Assembly (NCBI GenBank): GCA_965227145.1 | Contig: OZ245730.1 | Coordinates: forward strand, 5,208,001-5,272,000 | Source: JACKAQ01 sp965227145 | GTDB lineage: Bacteria > Calditrichota > Calditrichia > RBG-13-44-9 > J075 | Direction: 5' to 3' | Length of the DNA: 64,000 nucleotides | Part shown: positions 42,634 to 50,816 of the stretch, one piece after another | How positions within the stretch are numbered: position 1 is the stretch's first letter | Layout: each line of letters begins with the position of its first letter | Notes under the pieces: generated by a model | What the model was told of the DNA's origin: nothing | The model's input: only the letters and a program-made list of their open reading frames with translations | Database searches by the model: none | Program-made: the position numbers and the translations under genes

Positions 42634-42755
42634 CGTTTTATGATTCGTGTTGATTTTAACCCGAAAATAAATGAATGTCAAATATAAATTTGGTGAAAAT
42701 GAAAAAAATTGTCCGGGCGGATAGCGCCAACAGCACGCCCTTTTACTGTTGCGAA

Positions 42756-43766
42756 TTATAGCCACAAAATTTTGCGCTGCGGATCGAACAGCGCAACTTC
42801 GCTGAGATTCATCGCCGCGACAGCCGTTTCGATCAGCGTTTCCGTTGCAGCATCCACTGATTGTCCCTGCCTCTCGCGATAAAATTTGCCCGCCGCAACA
42901 ATCCACTCATCCGGCACCATGCCGATCACTTCGCAACCGGTGACGGTTGCGCCGCGCGCTGCTGCCAATTCCCGTGCTTTTTCGAAAACGATGTGCGGCG
43001 GCGTCTCCCGGAAATTGGTGAAATTCATGGTGATCTGCGATTTTCCGTATGCCGCCACATACCAACCGAGCGCCCGCAAGTGTTTGAAAATTCCCGGCTT
43101 ACGAACGCGTTCGCCGGAAACCGGATCGCGGATGAGCGCGCCGCTTTCACGCAATTCCGCCGCAATTTTGGCGGCAACGGTTCTGTCCGGCGTATCCAAA
43201 TTGATGTTGAACGCGATCAGCAAGTCCCGCGCACCGATGACCGTTGCGCCGCTTTTCGGGTTGAACATCACCGGACCGAAATCGGGCTGCCACTGCGGAT
43301 CAGCCAGTTTTTGCGCCAGATTTTCATACTGTCCGGCGCGAATATTTGCCAGCAATCGCCGTTCCGGGTGGGTCGCGGAGTGTTCATACAGAAATACCGG
43401 AATGCCCAATTCCTCGCCAACGCGGTTACCGACAGCGCGGGAAATCGCCACACAATCCGCCATCGTTGCGCCGCGCAAAGGCACAAACGGGCACACATCC
43501 GCTGCGCCAATCCGCGGATGAATACCGCGCTGATTGCGCATGTCGATGCGATCCGCAGCAACCGAAATTCCGCGAAACGCCGCTTCCGCAACTGCATCCG
43601 GCGCACCGGTGAAGGTCATCACTGTGCGATTGGCATCCGCGCCCGCTTCCGCCAGCAGCAGCGCAATGCCCGGCACACCCGCAATCGCAGCCGCTATCGC
43701 GTCAATCACAGATGCATCGCGCCCTTCGGAAAAATTAGGCACGCATTCCACAAGTTTTTCGCTCAA
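42756..43766 (-). CDS. ftcD: Glutamate formimidoyltransferase
   Basis: A 336-residue formiminotransferase. CVPNFSEGRDASVIDAI, GADANRTVMTFTGAPDAVAEA, RGIHPRIGAADVCPFVPL, VFLYEHSATHPERRLLANIR, GATVIGARDLLIAFNINL and GKSQITMNFTNFRETP are all typical. It transfers the formimino group from formiminoglutamate (histidine breakdown) to THF; the cyclodeaminase domain present in mammalian FTCD is absent. No other hut gene is nearby. TTG at 43766 is chosen because GGAG sits six bases upstream and the protein starts SEKLVECVPNFSEG; an ATG lies 32 codons further up without similarity. Confidence 0.93.
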   Translation of the reverse strand: MSEKLVECVPNFSEGRDASVIDAIAAAIAGVPGIALLLAEAGADANRTVMTFTGAPDAVAEAAFRGISVAADRIDMRNQRGIHPRIGAADVCPFVPLRGATMADCVAISRAVGNRVGEELGIPVFLYEHSATHPERRLLANIRAGQYENLAQKLADPQWQPDFGPVMFNPKSGATVIGARDLLIAFNINLDTPDRTVAAKIAAELRESGALIRDPVSGERVRKPGIFKHLRALGWYVAAYGKSQITMNFTNFRETPPHIVFEKARELAAARGATVTGCEVIGMVPDEWIVAAGKFYRERQGQSVDAATETLIETAVAAMNLSEVALFDPQRKILWL

Positions 43767-44101
43767 ACAACACTCCGTTTCAGTTGATTCCCGTCTCCGA
43801 AAATGTAGCCAATGCGCCCGGAAAAGTAAATGCCGGATTGTGTATCGCGGAAAAAATGCCAATTTTCCATATCATTTTTACAGAAAAGCAGACTTTTGAT
43901 TACCAATTTCGACACAATAGTATCGAAATAAATAAATAAAATATTGTATTGCGAAGGATGATCGCATTTTGTAAAATTTAGAGCCCACTGAAAAGATCGG
44001 TCAGGCTGAACTTTTCAGGTTTTTTCACCCCAAGTTGAAATTCAAAGAACTGAGATGATGCAGAATCTGATTAACGGATTCACATTTTTAGGAGGTTTCA
44101 A
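43767..44101. other. Divergent intergenic region with terminator-like hairpin
   Basis: These 335 bases lie between ftcD and the first VWA gene and should contain both promoters. The only clear structure is the hairpin at 43988-44025. The part next to the VWA gene ends in a strong AGGAGG, six bases before ATG 44102. Confidence 0.6.
43988..44025 (+). terminator. Terminator-like hairpin in the 5' leader of the VWA operon
   Basis: CTGAAAAG / CTTTTCAG stem with a 15-base loop, then G and six T, 76 bases before the VWA gene start. No + strand gene precedes it, so it could be a leader attenuator or protect from readthrough. The stem is AT-rich and moderate in strength. Confidence 0.55.
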
Positions 44102-46453
44102 ATGAACTTTTTCACGAAATTTCTCTGCTGTTTGGCGCTGACGACGGCGCTAATTGCGCAGGACAAATCGGCGCTGGACCTCGATTTTCCCGATTCTCCG
44201 CCCGGCGGTTTGGCAAAAATCGCCAACAGCGATTACGGGAAACTGGAAAATGCGCAAACCGGCATTTCGCTGACCGCCGACGGATATTTCACTTTCGGCA
44301 TCACTGGCGGCGATGCGCAGGAGTGGATCGACGATGGCTGCCAGCTGACATTCGGGCATCCGTACGCGCTCACCTCGTATCCGTTTTTCTCGCTGGACGG
44401 CGAGTTTCTGCATCCCGAAACATTTTTTTACGGCAAAACGCGATGGCTGAACATCGAAAGCGATTCGCTGCTGCGGCTGATTTCCACCGATTCCGCCAGC
44501 ATCCGCATGATATTTGACGTGGGGATGCTGCCGTCGCAAAACGCTGTTTATTTGTCACTTACGATCGAAAACCTCGATACGGTTTCGCACGACATCGGGC
44601 TGGGAATGATGCTCGATCCGGCGCTCGGCAAATGGGGCGACGGTGCAGCGAACATCGCCGGAAGCTGGTATGACGAGGAAACGACCATCCAGAGCGCGGG
44701 CATTTCCGGGTTCGAGATTTGGGAACGGCGGCTCGCGCCGAAGGGCATCGGGCTGGCAACGCAGTTCGGCAGCGACGCGCCCAATTCGCTGCAACTGGAC
44801 AACTGGTTCGATTTTCACCAATCGCAGGGCATTGCGCTGAGCGGCATTTTTGATCTGGCGATCAAAATGAATTGGGACGCCGCACCGCTCGCTGCGGGCG
44901 AATCGCGCACGGTGACACTGACATTTACGCTGCTGCAACCGGAATTTTCCGACGGTTTATTTCTGCGCAGCGATCTACCGCAATTTCTCTCCATCGAGAA
45001 CAATCTCATTTTTCCGCGAACCGTAAAACCACTGGTTCAAATTTACAACAACGGTTCGCAAGCTGCTGAAAATGTTCAGGTTAGCTTAACATCGCCGGTA
45101 TTGGTAGATGCATGGGAATCGAATACATTGCTGACCATTCCCGCCGGTGAATCCGCGTTCGATCGCGCAACGGTGAAGGTGCCGGAAGTGTACGAAGATC
45201 GCGGGACAACTCTCATTTTGCAGGCGCTGGACGACGGGCAATCCATCGCAGAAATGCTGCGCCAACTGTATGTGCCGGCAGCGCCGCTTTCGGACAGCGG
45301 GCTGGTTGTCACCATCGATTCGGTGATCACCGGCGAATTCCCCATCGTAAAATTGAATTTCCGGGCGGAGGAAGAAGCCACCGGACGGCTGTTGCTCGAT
45401 TTGCAGGAGGAGAACATTTTTCTGTATGAAGATCAGCAGCGCATCACGGATTTTGTCATTGGAAAAGACACGACCGGCGGCGTCAATGAAGCGGATATCG
45501 TTTTTGTGCTGGATGTAACCGGCAGCATGGGCGATGAAATCAACGGCGTAAAAAACAATATTACAGAATTTGCGGACAGCCTGAGTGCTCGTGGGATCGA
45601 CTTCCGGCTGGGGATGGTCACATTTTTGGATATCATCGAAAACGTGTACGATTTTACCACAGATGTGCAACTGTTCCAAAGTTACGTTGCTGCGCAGTTT
45701 GCCCACGGCGGCGGCGATCGCAAAGAAAACTCGCTGGATGCGCTGTCGCGCGCCGCGCAGTTCGATTTCCGTCCGGCGGCAAATCGCGTGTTTATCTGGA
45801 TCACCGACGCGGATTATCACGAAGCCAACATCATCACCCAATTGACCAAAGAGGAAGTGGTGACGGAAATGCTGGCGAAAGGCATTGCTGTTCACAATAT
45901 CGGGAATCCGACATTTCAGGTGGATTGGTACGAGCCGATCACGATTCCCACCGGCGGGCTGTATTTCGATATTTACGGCAACTTCCGGGATATTTTGCTG
46001 GAACTTTCCCGATTGCCCGGCACGAGCGTTTTCCAGCTTTCGTATGAATCGGATGGCACCACCGGCGTGCCGCACGATGTGGAACTGGAAATCCATTACG
46101 CCGGACTCGGCGGCAGTGCAACCGTCAATTTTACACCACCGACGGCGAATGCCGAAGCCGCAGTGCAGGCGACTGTCATCTGCTTCCCTAATCCGTTCAA
46201 TCCGATTGCTAACATCAATATTTTCAATCCGTTGCAAAAACGCGGCGAGCTGACGATTTACAACGTGCTCGGTCAACGCATTCGCACGGTGCGGTTTGGC
46301 GAGGGGCAAACGCAGTTCAAATTTATCTGGAACGGCGAAAACGACCGCAACAATCCGGTGAGCAACGGCATCTATTTTCTGTCCGTGAAACTGATCGACA
46401 CCCGCAATCAGACGGAAACGCTCCCGGCTGTCAAACTCATCTATGCGAAATAA
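44102..46453 (+). CDS. Secreted VWA-domain protein with sorting tail
   Basis: A 783-residue exported protein. After the signal peptide (cleavage near LIAQ), residues ~25-430 form beta-rich domains without a recognised family. Residues ~460-650 are a von Willebrand A domain with MIDAS motif DIVFVLDVTGSMGDEI (D-x-T-x-S variant) and the aspartates WITDADYH. Residues ~700-783 are the C-terminal sorting tail (CFPNPFNPIANINIFNP ... IYFLSVKLID). It is the first gene of a pair with another VWA protein 15 bases downstream. Likely surface adhesion or matrix role; not proven. Confidence 0.87.
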   Translation: MNFFTKFLCCLALTTALIAQDKSALDLDFPDSPPGGLAKIANSDYGKLENAQTGISLTADGYFTFGITGGDAQEWIDDGCQLTFGHPYALTSYPFFSLDGEFLHPETFFYGKTRWLNIESDSLLRLISTDSASIRMIFDVGMLPSQNAVYLSLTIENLDTVSHDIGLGMMLDPALGKWGDGAANIAGSWYDEETTIQSAGISGFEIWERRLAPKGIGLATQFGSDAPNSLQLDNWFDFHQSQGIALSGIFDLAIKMNWDAAPLAAGESRTVTLTFTLLQPEFSDGLFLRSDLPQFLSIENNLIFPRTVKPLVQIYNNGSQAAENVQVSLTSPVLVDAWESNTLLTIPAGESAFDRATVKVPEVYEDRGTTLILQALDDGQSIAEMLRQLYVPAAPLSDSGLVVTIDSVITGEFPIVKLNFRAEEEATGRLLLDLQEENIFLYEDQQRITDFVIGKDTTGGVNEADIVFVLDVTGSMGDEINGVKNNITEFADSLSARGIDFRLGMVTFLDIIENVYDFTTDVQLFQSYVAAQFAHGGGDRKENSLDALSRAAQFDFRPAANRVFIWITDADYHEANIITQLTKEEVVTEMLAKGIAVHNIGNPTFQVDWYEPITIPTGGLYFDIYGNFRDILLELSRLPGTSVFQLSYESDGTTGVPHDVELEIHYAGLGGSATVNFTPPTANAEAAVQATVICFPNPFNPIANINIFNPLQKRGELTIYNVLGQRIRTVRFGEGQTQFKFIWNGENDRNNPVSNGIYFLSVKLIDTRNQTETLPAVKLIYAK

Positions 46454-46468
46454 AAAAGCGAGGCAATC

Positions 46469-48508
46469 ATGAAACGATATACATTTTTACTGATCATTTT
46501 CGGGATGATGTTGGGCAGCTCCGGCGCATTTGCAGACGGTTTGCTGCTGCCAAACGATGAAAATTATCCCACCGATTTTTTGCGAAATCGCGTAACGGAA
46601 ATTTCCGTGACCATCAACGGATTGGTTGCGGAAACCGTTGTTTATCAAGAGTTTGTGAATGAGTGGACATTTGCGACAGACGCGGTGTACAGCTTTCCGC
46701 TGCCGCCGGATGCGCGCTCCACGATGCTGCTGTACACTCGCAACGATACCACGTTCAAAGCGATTTTGCGGGTGGAGCCGCAATCGCCGAATCCCGGCAC
46801 CGGCGAGGGCGGACTGGCTGCGGAAGTGAACCAATACATCGGGCGAAACGGGCTGAAATTGCAGCTCAAAAACATCCAGCCGGGTGATATTCAGAAAGTG
46901 GAATTGCACTACATCAGCAAATTGGATTATCACAAAGGCGAAAGCGTTTATCGCTATCCGCTCGATACGCAACATTTTGTGCAGCACCCGATCGATCATC
47001 TGGAATTTAACGTGACGGTGAACAGCGCACAAAATATCACCGGGTTTGACCTGCCCACGCACCCGGGTTTTACGGTGCTGGAAAATGACCCGAACCATCT
47101 GGTGTTGCGGATGCGCAAGCCGAACGCGTTTCTCGCGACCGATCTGGAGTTCCGCTTTTCCGTAGCAAATGACGTGCTGGATGTCGATTTCTTTTCCGCC
47201 ACAAACGACAGTCTGGACGGGCATTTCGGGCTGTTTGTGCGCCCGGAAAACCAGGCCGATTCGACAGAAATTTTCGATAAAAAGATCGTTTTTCTGCTCG
47301 GCAATTCCAGCCGGATGGCCGGATTCAAGCTGCAGCAAAGCGTGCAGGCGATTTCCCAATCACTGGATTTGCTGACGCCCGCGGACAGTTTCAACGTTAT
47401 TTTGTTCAACAGCGGCACGGAGCGTTGGCAAAATTCGCCGGTTCCGGCAACCGAAACGAACATCGCGGATGCCAAAATATTTCTCGACGGCGTATCGCCG
47501 CAGTTTGGCTCGCGGCTGGATTTGGGGCTGTTTATCGCGCTGCAGCAGTTTGCCAACAGCAGCGCCAGCAACGCGATTCTGGCGTTCACCGACGGGCGTT
47601 CGCCGCTCGATCCGCTGCAAATTCAGCAGGATAACCCGCACAATGTAGGCATTTTCGCCATCGCCATCGGCGACGATGTGGATCGCGAACGGCTGGAAAT
47701 GACCGCCGCGCTCAATTACGGCTTCGTCACGTATTTTGATGAAACCGATGATTTGCGCAGCGGCATGTTCCGCGTGTTCGAAAAAATCAGCCAGCCGATA
47801 TTGAAAAATGTGTCGCTAAATTTTAACAAAACAGATGTTTACAACGTGATTCCACAGCAATATCCGACCACGTATGCCGGGGCGTATTTTTTTGTGGCGG
47901 GCAGATACGTGACGCCGGAAAATACCCAGCTCATCCTCACCGGCGACGGCGTGAACGGCACAACCGCGGTTGACTGGCAGATTGAATTTCGCGATGATCC
48001 GTTGACCCAGCGCTTCACCGAAAAGCTGTGGGCAAAGGAAATGATCGACGCTATCGAACGGCAAATTGCAGTTTACGGCGAAACGAGCGCACTAAAAGAC
48101 AGCGTGATCGCGCTCAGTTTGCGATACGAAATTCGCTGCCGCTACACATCTTATTGGGCGGATTACGAAAGCGGCGTTACGGAAATCGAAACCGGTGAAC
48201 CGGACGCAACGCTCATCGAAACGGCGTTTTTGCAGGATAACTACCCGAATCCGTTCAACCCGGCAACCACGATGCGGCTGTTCATCGATGCTGCGAGCGC
48301 GAACAGTATCAAGTTCATCAAAATTTACAACATGCTCGGGCAACTGGTCGCCGTGATCGATATTTCGAAATTGGGCGCCGGTTGGCACGAAGTGCGTTTC
48401 AACGGGCAGGACGCCTTTGGCAATGCGCTGCCGAGCGGTGTTTATTTTGTCCAATTACAGGTTGACGGCAACCTGACGAACTCGCTCCGGATTCATCTGG
48501 TCAAATAA
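46469..48508 (+). CDS. Secreted VIT/VWA protein with sorting tail, degenerate MIDAS
   Basis: A 679-residue exported protein. Signal peptide (cleavage near AFAD), then a VIT (vault/inter-alpha-trypsin) domain: ITINGLVAETVVYQEFVN-like block with YSFPLPPDAR. A VWA domain follows from about residue 270 with IVFLLGNSSRMAGFKL; the Asp of the DxSxS MIDAS motif is missing, so metal-dependent ligand binding is doubtful. The sorting tail starts LQDNYPNPFNPATTMRLF and ends HLVK. It is the second gene of an operon with the VWA protein upstream and ends at a strong terminator. Confidence 0.87.
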   Translation: MKRYTFLLIIFGMMLGSSGAFADGLLLPNDENYPTDFLRNRVTEISVTINGLVAETVVYQEFVNEWTFATDAVYSFPLPPDARSTMLLYTRNDTTFKAILRVEPQSPNPGTGEGGLAAEVNQYIGRNGLKLQLKNIQPGDIQKVELHYISKLDYHKGESVYRYPLDTQHFVQHPIDHLEFNVTVNSAQNITGFDLPTHPGFTVLENDPNHLVLRMRKPNAFLATDLEFRFSVANDVLDVDFFSATNDSLDGHFGLFVRPENQADSTEIFDKKIVFLLGNSSRMAGFKLQQSVQAISQSLDLLTPADSFNVILFNSGTERWQNSPVPATETNIADAKIFLDGVSPQFGSRLDLGLFIALQQFANSSASNAILAFTDGRSPLDPLQIQQDNPHNVGIFAIAIGDDVDRERLEMTAALNYGFVTYFDETDDLRSGMFRVFEKISQPILKNVSLNFNKTDVYNVIPQQYPTTYAGAYFFVAGRYVTPENTQLILTGDGVNGTTAVDWQIEFRDDPLTQRFTEKLWAKEMIDAIERQIAVYGETSALKDSVIALSLRYEIRCRYTSYWADYESGVTEIETGEPDATLIETAFLQDNYPNPFNPATTMRLFIDAASANSIKFIKIYNMLGQLVAVIDISKLGAGWHEVRFNGQDAFGNALPSGVYFVQLQVDGNLTNSLRIHLVK

Positions 48509-48515
48509 TTTTTTT

Positions 48516-48555
48516 GCGTCGCCGCGGCGAATCTGTCGCGGCGACGTGTTTTTTT
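48516..48555 (+). terminator. Strong Rho-independent terminator
   Basis: The perfect 10-bp GC-rich stem CGTCGCCGCG / CGCGGCGACG with a 10-base loop, then TG and seven T, starts eight bases after the VIT/VWA stop codon. Confidence 0.93.
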
Positions 48556-48629
48556 GACAGCAATTTCGCCACCCGCCAAACATTTTTCCCGAAAAATTCG
48601 TATTTTCCCTGAAAACAGGGGAGATCATC

Positions 48630-49142
48630 GTGAATGTACCATTCATCATCGAACGCCTGTCAGCAAATGCAGCTGTGTTTGCCGCACAGTGCAGCGGCAT
48701 CGACGATGCGCAGGCGCATTGGCAACCCGCTCCCGGCAAGTGGTCGATTGTCGAAGTGATCAATCATTTGTATGATGAGGAGCGCGACGATTTCCGGGCG
48801 CGAACGCGGTTTATTCTCGAACAAACGCCGGGAAAAATGCCAAACATCGCGCCGCAGCAGTGGGCGATTGAACGCAATTACAACGCGCGCAATCCGGACG
48901 AATCGCTGAACCGTTTTTTAATGGAACGGCAAAAATCGATTGAATGGTTGAGCGATTTAAAAAATCCGGATTGGCAGCTCAGCGTTGAACATCCAACACT
49001 CGGGAAAATGACCGCAGAAATGATGCTGGTCAATTGGCTGGCGCATGATTATTTGCACATCCGGCAGCTCAATCGATTACAGCGGGAATATTTTGCGATC
49101 CGGTTTTCCGGCGTCAATTTGGCGTATGCGGGGGATTGGTGA
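48630..49142 (+). CDS. DinB-family protein
   Basis: A 170-residue four-helix-bundle protein of the DinB/YfiT type. The metal-binding histidines are in VIEVINHLYDEE-like VEVINHLYDEERDDF and HDYLHIRQLNRL; the Pro-Gly-Lys-Trp-Ser segment WQPAPGKWSIVEV is typical. Family members include metal-dependent hydrolases and thiol-transferases; the role is unknown. The start is GTG 48630 with AGGGGAG eight bases upstream. Confidence 0.88.
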   Translation: MNVPFIIERLSANAAVFAAQCSGIDDAQAHWQPAPGKWSIVEVINHLYDEERDDFRARTRFILEQTPGKMPNIAPQQWAIERNYNARNPDESLNRFLMERQKSIEWLSDLKNPDWQLSVEHPTLGKMTAEMMLVNWLAHDYLHIRQLNRLQREYFAIRFSGVNLAYAGDW

Positions 49143-49188
49143 TCTTCGCAAGAATAAAGGGTGAAGGAAAAATAATGTGAGGTGTGAA

Positions 49189-49686
49189 ATGTTTAAATAT
49201 TTGTTTGTTTTGATGATAGCTGCGTTGTTTTTCGGCTGTTCGGAAGAATACGAACCGGCGAATCCGGCGCCGGTGTCCGTCAACGGCGAAAAAGCAGCGG
49301 CAGAATTGTTGCAGGCGGATCGCGATTTTGCCGCTGCATCGCGCGCGACAAACGCTGCGGAAGCGTTCAACCAATTTCTTGCGACAGATGCCATCGGGTT
49401 ACCGTCGGGTAATTTTCCGGCGTTCGGTCGCGACAGCATTTACGCAAGCATGAAAGAAAATGCGGACAGCTACGTGCTCGACTGGCAGCCGCAACATGCA
49501 GAAGTTGCGAATTCCGGCGAACTTGGCTGGACCTGGGGCACATACACCCTGACCACCAAAACGGCGGATGGCGAACCGCAAATTAATTATGGGAAATACC
49601 TCAACGTCTGGAAAAAAATCGATGGCAACTGGCGCGTGGCGGTAGATATCGGCAACAGCAATCCCAAACCGCTCGATGCCAACTGA
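49189..49686 (+). CDS. Lipoprotein with SnoaL/DUF4440-like domain
   Basis: A 165-residue lipoprotein. Signal MFKYLFVLMIAALFFGC with lipobox cysteine about position 17. The rest (LLQADRDFAAASRATNAAEA, AFGRDSIYASMKENA, YGKYLNVWKKIDGNWRVAVD) matches the NTF2-like SnoaL/DUF4440 fold. Function unknown; small-ligand binding or lyase activity are possible. GAGG is seven bases before ATG 49189. Confidence 0.85.
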   Translation: MFKYLFVLMIAALFFGCSEEYEPANPAPVSVNGEKAAAELLQADRDFAAASRATNAAEAFNQFLATDAIGLPSGNFPAFGRDSIYASMKENADSYVLDWQPQHAEVANSGELGWTWGTYTLTTKTADGEPQINYGKYLNVWKKIDGNWRVAVDIGNSNPKPLDAN

Positions 49687-49812
49687 TTTTTTGCCACAGC
49701 GGTTTCTGAGAATATTTATTCAGATTTATACAGCAAGGCGCAATGGGCGCAAAGAAATGAAAATAAATAATTGATGTTTTTCTCTGCGGTTTTGTGCCTT
49801 TGCGGCAAAACT
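49686..49812. repeat. Intergenic module with inverted GCCGCAAAGGC-type termini (degenerate)
   Basis: Left end TTTTTTGCCACAGCGG after the lipoprotein stop; right end inverted, GTGCCTTTGCGGCAAAA, next to the epimerase start. Between them are GCAAGGCGCAATGGGCGCAAAG and CTCTGCGG, the same words as in the aroA-aroC module and the cassettes at 1.7, 8.9 and 10.4 kb. Confidence 0.65.
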
Positions 49813-49829
49813 TTTATCTGGAAATAATC

Positions 49830-50804
49830 ATGAAAATATTGTTCATCGGCGGGACGGGTGTGATCAGTTCGGCGTGCGCCGAATGGTGTGTTGCGAACGG
49901 GCACGAGCTGTTGTTGCTCCATCGCGGGAAATCGTTTCGGGCAGTGCTGGAGGGCGCGACATCGCTGATCGCGGACATCAATCAACCGGATGCGGTTGCG
50001 AGTGCGCTGGGCAATAGCACATTTGATGTGATCGTCGATTGGATCGCATTCACCCCGGCAGATGTCGATCGCGACATCCGATTGTTCCGCGATCGCACCG
50101 CGCAATACGTGTTTATCAGCAGTGCATCCGCCTATCAAAAACCGTTGAAACAATTGCCGATCACCGAAGAAACGCCGCTGGAAAATCCATTTTGGGAATA
50201 TTCACAAAAGAAAATCGCCTGCGAAAAACGGCTGTTTCGCAAATACCGCGACACCAATTTTCCGGTAACGGTTGTGCGACCATCGCATACGTATGACCAA
50301 ACGATGATCCCACTTCGCGGCGGCACCACCGCGTTGCACCGGCTGCTTTCGGGCAAACCGGTGATTGTGCAGGGCGACGGCACATCGCTGTGGACGCTGA
50401 CCCACAACCGCGATTTTGCGAAAGGCTTTGGCGGCATTTTGGGCGACCATCGCGCGATCGGTGAGGCGTTTCACATCACATCCGATGAATGGCTGACCTG
50501 GAATCGCATCACCGAACTGATGGCTAAAGCGGCGGGCGTGACGCCAAAATTGGTGCACATTCCGTCACATATTCTGGAGCGGGAAATCCCCGAATGGGAA
50601 GGCAGTTTGCTCGGCGACAAAGCCCATAGCGCCATTTTTGACAACAGCAAAATCAAACGGCTGGCACCGGATTTTTCCGCAGCAATTCCCTTCCGCGAAG
50701 GCGCAAAAGCAATCGTCGGATGGCACACGGCTGATCCGGCGCGGCTCACCGTCGATTCGCAACTCGATCAAAAAATGGATGATTTGGTCGCCCGGTTTTC
50801 GTGA
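49830..50804 (+). CDS. NAD-dependent epimerase/dehydratase-family protein
   Basis: A 324-residue extended SDR. The Rossmann motif is KILFIGGTGVISS, the catalytic Tyr-Lys is in YSQKK (EYSQKKIACEKRLF), and VRPSHTYDQ and AFHITSDEWLTWNRI follow. It resembles isoflavone-reductase/UDP-sugar-type epimerase proteins often annotated as such without known substrate. ATG 49830 is chosen by the glycine-rich start; the frame upstream is repeat sequence. Confidence 0.88.
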   Translation: MKILFIGGTGVISSACAEWCVANGHELLLLHRGKSFRAVLEGATSLIADINQPDAVASALGNSTFDVIVDWIAFTPADVDRDIRLFRDRTAQYVFISSASAYQKPLKQLPITEETPLENPFWEYSQKKIACEKRLFRKYRDTNFPVTVVRPSHTYDQTMIPLRGGTTALHRLLSGKPVIVQGDGTSLWTLTHNRDFAKGFGGILGDHRAIGEAFHITSDEWLTWNRITELMAKAAGVTPKLVHIPSHILEREIPEWEGSLLGDKAHSAIFDNSKIKRLAPDFSAAIPFREGAKAIVGWHTADPARLTVDSQLDQKMDDLVARFS

Positions 50805-50816
50805 TTAAACGTAGTT

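Larger units (their letters stand above)
42427..42755 (-). promoter_or_regulatory. Leader region with transcription attenuator
   Basis: The 329-base gap between ftcD and the DAHP synthase gene reads on the minus strand as promoter area, leader ORF (42633-42547), terminator hairpin (42510-42481) and a 54-base spacer to ATG 42426. Segment 1 (CACCCAC, 42610-42604) can pair with GTGGGTG (42554-42548) at the ORF end. Segment 2 (ACCGGAGCC, 42566-42558) is perfectly complementary to GGCTCCGGT (42507-42499), the 5' arm of the terminator, so it can form an antiterminator. A ribosome stalled in the Phe run would leave segment 2 free; one that reaches the stop would cover it. No promoter hexamers could be assigned with confidence. 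Confidence 0.8.
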
